The notes under the pieces are model-generated. The model worked only from the letters and a program-made list of their open reading frames with translations. It was not told the origin of the DNA and did not search any database. A stretch of 64,000 nt of DNA from Colletes latitarsis (taxonomy: Eukaryota > Arthropoda > Insecta > Hymenoptera > Colletidae), in contig NC_135136.1 in assembly GCF_051014445.1 (NCBI RefSeq), positions 40,310,001-40,374,000 on the forward strand, given 5' to 3'. The position numbers were made by a program, and so were the translations under genes. This document shows positions 60,878-64,000 of this stretch, in pieces; within the stretch, counting starts at the first letter, position 1; each line of letters begins with the position of its first letter.

Positions 60878-61478
60878 ATTGATACGACCTATCATTTCTG
60901 AATGACCATTTAACAGTGTTCATGTCAATTCATGTGACATCGATAATTTTGACTGTTTTCTACAGTGTACAATCAACGATTTAATCGTAAGAAAATGGTA
61001 ACATTGTATTTCACGATGATAAAAATATATTAAAATGTAAATGTAGACGACGTGAAACATGAACGACTTCGTATGTCGTCGAAGTAGATACATCAAATAC
61101 GATTGTAAATAGTATTTTGCTAATTTGTACTTGGTATTTTTATTTGCATCTGTTACTGTTTTGCTGTTGTTCTCTCTATCAAAATTTGGAAGATTTCTAC
61201 ATTTTCTTTATTAAAAAGCCAAGAAAAAATGATTCATATGTGGAAAATCAGAAATTTTTCAGTATATGAGCTTTAAAGTATATTCTTTATTCAAAATTAT
61301 ATAAAGTAATTTAGGAAGCTTACGAAACGTAGGTATTTGTAATGAATTTAATTCTATATCTATGATTGTATAGTTTTTATTGTAGAAGTTCTTATAAGCA
61401 AACAAAAGAAATTTTAATAATAGTAAATATATAAAAAATGTATAAATGATTTACAGATATCTTGTAGTTGTAGCAAAC
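60878..61478. other. Upstream region and probable 5' UTR of the BBIP1-LMBRD2 locus
   Basis: AT-rich, no gene. A splice acceptor (TTTACAG, ending at 61456) lies 22 nt before the BBIP1 start codon, which suggests that the transcript has an upstream non-coding exon in this interval. Confidence 0.45.
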
Positions 61479-61700
61479 ATGTCAGAATTGATAGATAGTT
61501 CTGCAGAAAAGATTGATGTAGTCCTTCCCAGGCAAGGCCTACTATATCAAGAAGAAAATTTAGATTATATACTTTGTAAACCTAAATTAATTCCATTAAA
61601 ATCAGTTACATTAGAAAAGTTGGAAAATATGCAAAGAGATGCAGAGTTAAAGATCAGAGAAACTTTGGAGGATGAAAACAAAGTGAATGATAATGAATAG
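61479..61700 (+). CDS. BBIP1: BBSome-interacting protein 1 (BBIP1/BBS18)
   Basis: A single exon of 73 aa. The core VLPRQGLLYQEENLDYILCK, followed by PKLIPLKSVTLEKLENMQRD, is the conserved helical hairpin of BBIP1 (human about 70 aa with VLPKQG and CKPKLLPLKSLTLEKLEKM). BBIP1 is the smallest BBSome subunit, needed for BBSome assembly and ciliary trafficking; in insects this would concern sensory neurons and sperm. The ATG at 61479 was preferred to one 33 nt upstream because a TTTACAG acceptor lies between them and the upstream residues are not conserved. The LMBRD2 start lies only 41 nt after its stop on the same strand. Confidence 0.9.
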   Translation: MSELIDSSAEKIDVVLPRQGLLYQEENLDYILCKPKLIPLKSVTLEKLENMQRDAELKIRETLEDENKVNDNE

Positions 61701-61741
61701 GATGTAAAAATGGATAAAAAGCAGAATTAAAAATAACCAAA

Positions 61742-64000
61742 ATGACTGTTGAAGCATTTTTGACAGACATTGTAGTAGCATTTTGTCTTGCTGCAACCTT
61801 ATTGTATAAATATGGAAATATTTTTCGTCATCATATCTTTGTTACAATTTCTGTACTCATAGCATGGTACTTTTCAATACTGACAATATTTATATTACCA
61901 TTGGATGTTTCATCGGTAAGTAAAACTTTAATAAAGTATGTAATGTTAATGGTTGTAATTAAGTTAATTGAAAGTTAATATTAATACATTAATACATTTT
62001 CTTATAGACTGTGTTCAGACAATGTGTTGAACAAAACATTCATAATGTCACTAAAGCAAGTTCTGATAGTACAACAACAATATCATATCACACTTGCAAA
62101 GAACCTTGGCCTTATGTTCCAGAAAATGTATTTCCAAATTTATGGAGAATTGTGTATTGGACATCGCAATGTTTAACATGGTTAATATTGCCACTTATGC
62201 AGTCTTATATAAAAGCAGGTGATTTCACTGTTCAAGGAAAACTGAAATCTGCTTTGATTGACAATGCTATATATTATGGGAGTTATTTGTTTATATGTGG
62301 AATTCTTTTAATATATATAGCATTAAAACCTAGTTTAGATCTTGATGGGTCAGTATTTTATGCTAATGTGTTAAATGATAGAAAAATATGTTGTATACTT
62401 ACATATATATTCATCTCATAGTCAAAAGTTAAAGGCTATAGCATCATCTGCATCAAATACATGGGGTCTATTTTTGCTGGTATTACTTCTTGGATATGCA
62501 CTTGTAGAAGTTCCTCGTGGTTTATGGAATGCTAGCAAACCTGGGTATACTTTAAATTATAGCTACTTTAAAGTAGCTAAATTAAGTTTAGATAAGTGTG
62601 AAGCAGAAGAAACAGTAGATGACATACTGGAGGTAACATTTCACACTAGTTATGTAGAATAATTTTCTATTTTCATTGCATTATTTATTTTATTGTTTAG
62701 TCTTTGCAAGCTGCTACAGTGTCTATTGGACCTGGACACCCTTTTCATTGTAATTTAGAAACGATTTTTCAAAAAATTCCTGCAGAATTAAAAGATAGAA
62801 TGAATAGAAGGCAGTTACCAGATGACACACCAACTGACACGCCGTCCGAAAAATCTTTGATTCGTCTTCATAGACAAGTTGATTATTAATTGAAAATATC
62901 ATATATGTTTAGTATACAAATGTGTACATAAATATTAATTTATTTATTCCTTCCTTAGACTATAAAATCGCTGCAAACATTACAACGTATAGAAACACAG
63001 TGGGGAATTTTAGTTGATAAAATAATTGATTTAGAAGATATAGCAAAGAATCAAGTCAGTCATGATAGAAGATTTAAATCAACTTTTCCTATACATCGCT
63101 CATTTCCACTTCGTGTTGTTTATAACCCAGTTATTGGTAAGTATTAAACGTTGATGATTGTAAAAGAATTTGTCTTTACTTAATGTTTGTGATTATTTTA
63201 AAACTTTTAGAATGGTATTGGAAATGTCTCCTGAAGAGTTACGTTCAAAAAATAGCAGCTATTGTTGTTGGGTGTCTTTCAGTAGCTGTTGTGTGGTCAG
63301 AAGTAACATTTTTTAACAAATCTCCAGTGCTGTCATTATTTGCTCAGTTCTTAAATCTAGCTAGAGAAAACTATGATTATTTTACAATTGAAGTGAGAAC
63401 ATATAATCAAATTTAATCATGTCAATACCCGAAAATTGTACAGTACGTCAATGCTAAGGGTTTTGGTTATTGACATAATTATTAAAAATTAGCAAATAAT
63501 ATTATTTATTTCGAGAATTGAAATATTTTTTTCCAGTTACTATCTACACTGATAATTGCGTACCTCTGTTACTGCGCTTATTCAACCGTTTTAAAAATTC
63601 GTGTCTTAAATTTATATTACCTGGCACCACATCATCAAACTAATGAGTATAGCTTAATATTCAGCGGTATGATGTTATGTCGTCTCACACCGCCTATGTG
63701 TTTGAACTTCTTGGGTCTCATCCACATGGATTCACACATTATAAAAACTCACATATTAGAAACTCATTACACTCAAGTAAGTACATTATGTTAATAAAGA
63801 ATAATTGCTTAATATTTTATGGTTGATATAATTCATACTATAATTTATCTATTCAGGTAATGGGTCATATGGATGTTATTTCCATTATATCTGATGGATT
63901 TAACGTGTACTTTCCAATGGCTATTTTGGCATTTTGTCTAGCAACATACTTTAGCATAGGAAGTAGATTACTTTCTATGTTGGGTTTCCAACAATTTCTT
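61742..64000 (+). CDS. LMBRD2, LMBR1-domain multi-pass membrane protein (partial, runs off the window)
   Basis: Eight exons are visible: 61742-61915, 62008-62348, 62422-62632, 62701-62877, 62959-63136, 63211-63392, 63537-63776 and 63857-64000 (open). They encode 549 residues; the C-terminus is missing. Signature parts: a first membrane block MTVEAFLTDIVVAFCLAATL, CKEPWPYVPENVFPNLWRIV, LLGYALVEVPRGLWN, FPLRVVYNP, then a second membrane block with MMLCRLTPPMCLNFLGLIHM and the start of VMGHMDVISIISDGFN. LMBRD2 belongs to the LMBR1/lipocalin-receptor-like membrane family and has been linked to beta-adrenergic receptor signalling and cell motility in vertebrates; the fly counterpart is probably CG8135. 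Two mini-ORFs (ATG-stop at 61702 and seven codons at 61710-61730) lie between BBIP1 and its ATG. Confidence 0.92.

Overview
This is a window of an insect nuclear genome, most likely a hymenopteran (bee, ant or wasp). The basis is multi-exon protein genes with canonical GT-AG introns, very AT-rich introns and intergenic DNA with sharp GC-rich islands, an arthropod-type U6 snRNA, TATA/TCAGT-type core promoters and many short terminal-inverted-repeat transposon remnants. The order is inferred from general character, not from a database match. There are no operons, CRISPR arrays or bacterial features.

Layout: 1-3.5 kb is intergenic. 3.9-8.7 kb (+) holds a small secreted Cys-rich SVWC-family protein with one 4.36-kb intron and a clear TATA/Inr promoter. 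9.6-13.5 kb is a gene-free repeat island: a ~300-bp direct repeat at each edge, a 10-bp minisatellite, about three degenerate GC-rich tandem units and strong hairpins. 14.6-16.0 kb (+) is myotrophin, with a MITE about 100 bp upstream of its start codon. 17.3-21.7 kb (-) is the H3K9 methyltransferase SETDB1/eggless. 22-26.5 kb is repeat remnants and AT-rich DNA. 26.6-31.9 kb (-) is salt-inducible kinase SIK3. 33.05-34.5 kb (+) is a ZIP9-type zinc transporter. 35.7-40.2 kb (+) is LKB1/STK11, with two MITEs in intron 1. 40.2-45.2 kb is gene-poor with two more MITEs. 45.2-48.9 kb (-) is NSF, head to head with WIPI4/WDR45 (49.6-51.5 kb, +). 51.9-52.1 kb (-) is a tiny SMIM20-like membrane protein. 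52.97 kb (+) is a U6 snRNA gene. 53.6-55.2 kb (+) is PIG-U. 56.1-59.6 kb (-) is a compact MOV10-like SF1 RNA helicase whose intron 4 carries a solo-LTR-like insert. 61.5-61.7 kb (+) is BBIP1, followed after only 41 nt by LMBRD2 (61.7 kb to beyond the right edge).

All gene models were built by hand from reading frame, splice signals and phase. Each CDS sums to a whole number of codons. LKB1 and SIK3, an upstream kinase and one of its known substrates, sit about 3.8 kb apart, with ZIP9 between them. NSF, WIPI4 and PIG-U are membrane-trafficking, autophagy and ER genes. SETDB1 and the MOV10-like helicase belong to families that restrain transposons. The observations most worth following are the apparent BBIP1-LMBRD2 dicistronic arrangement, the LKB1-ZIP9-SIK3 linkage, the hairpin-rich repeat island, and the set of MITEs whose target-site duplications can still be read.
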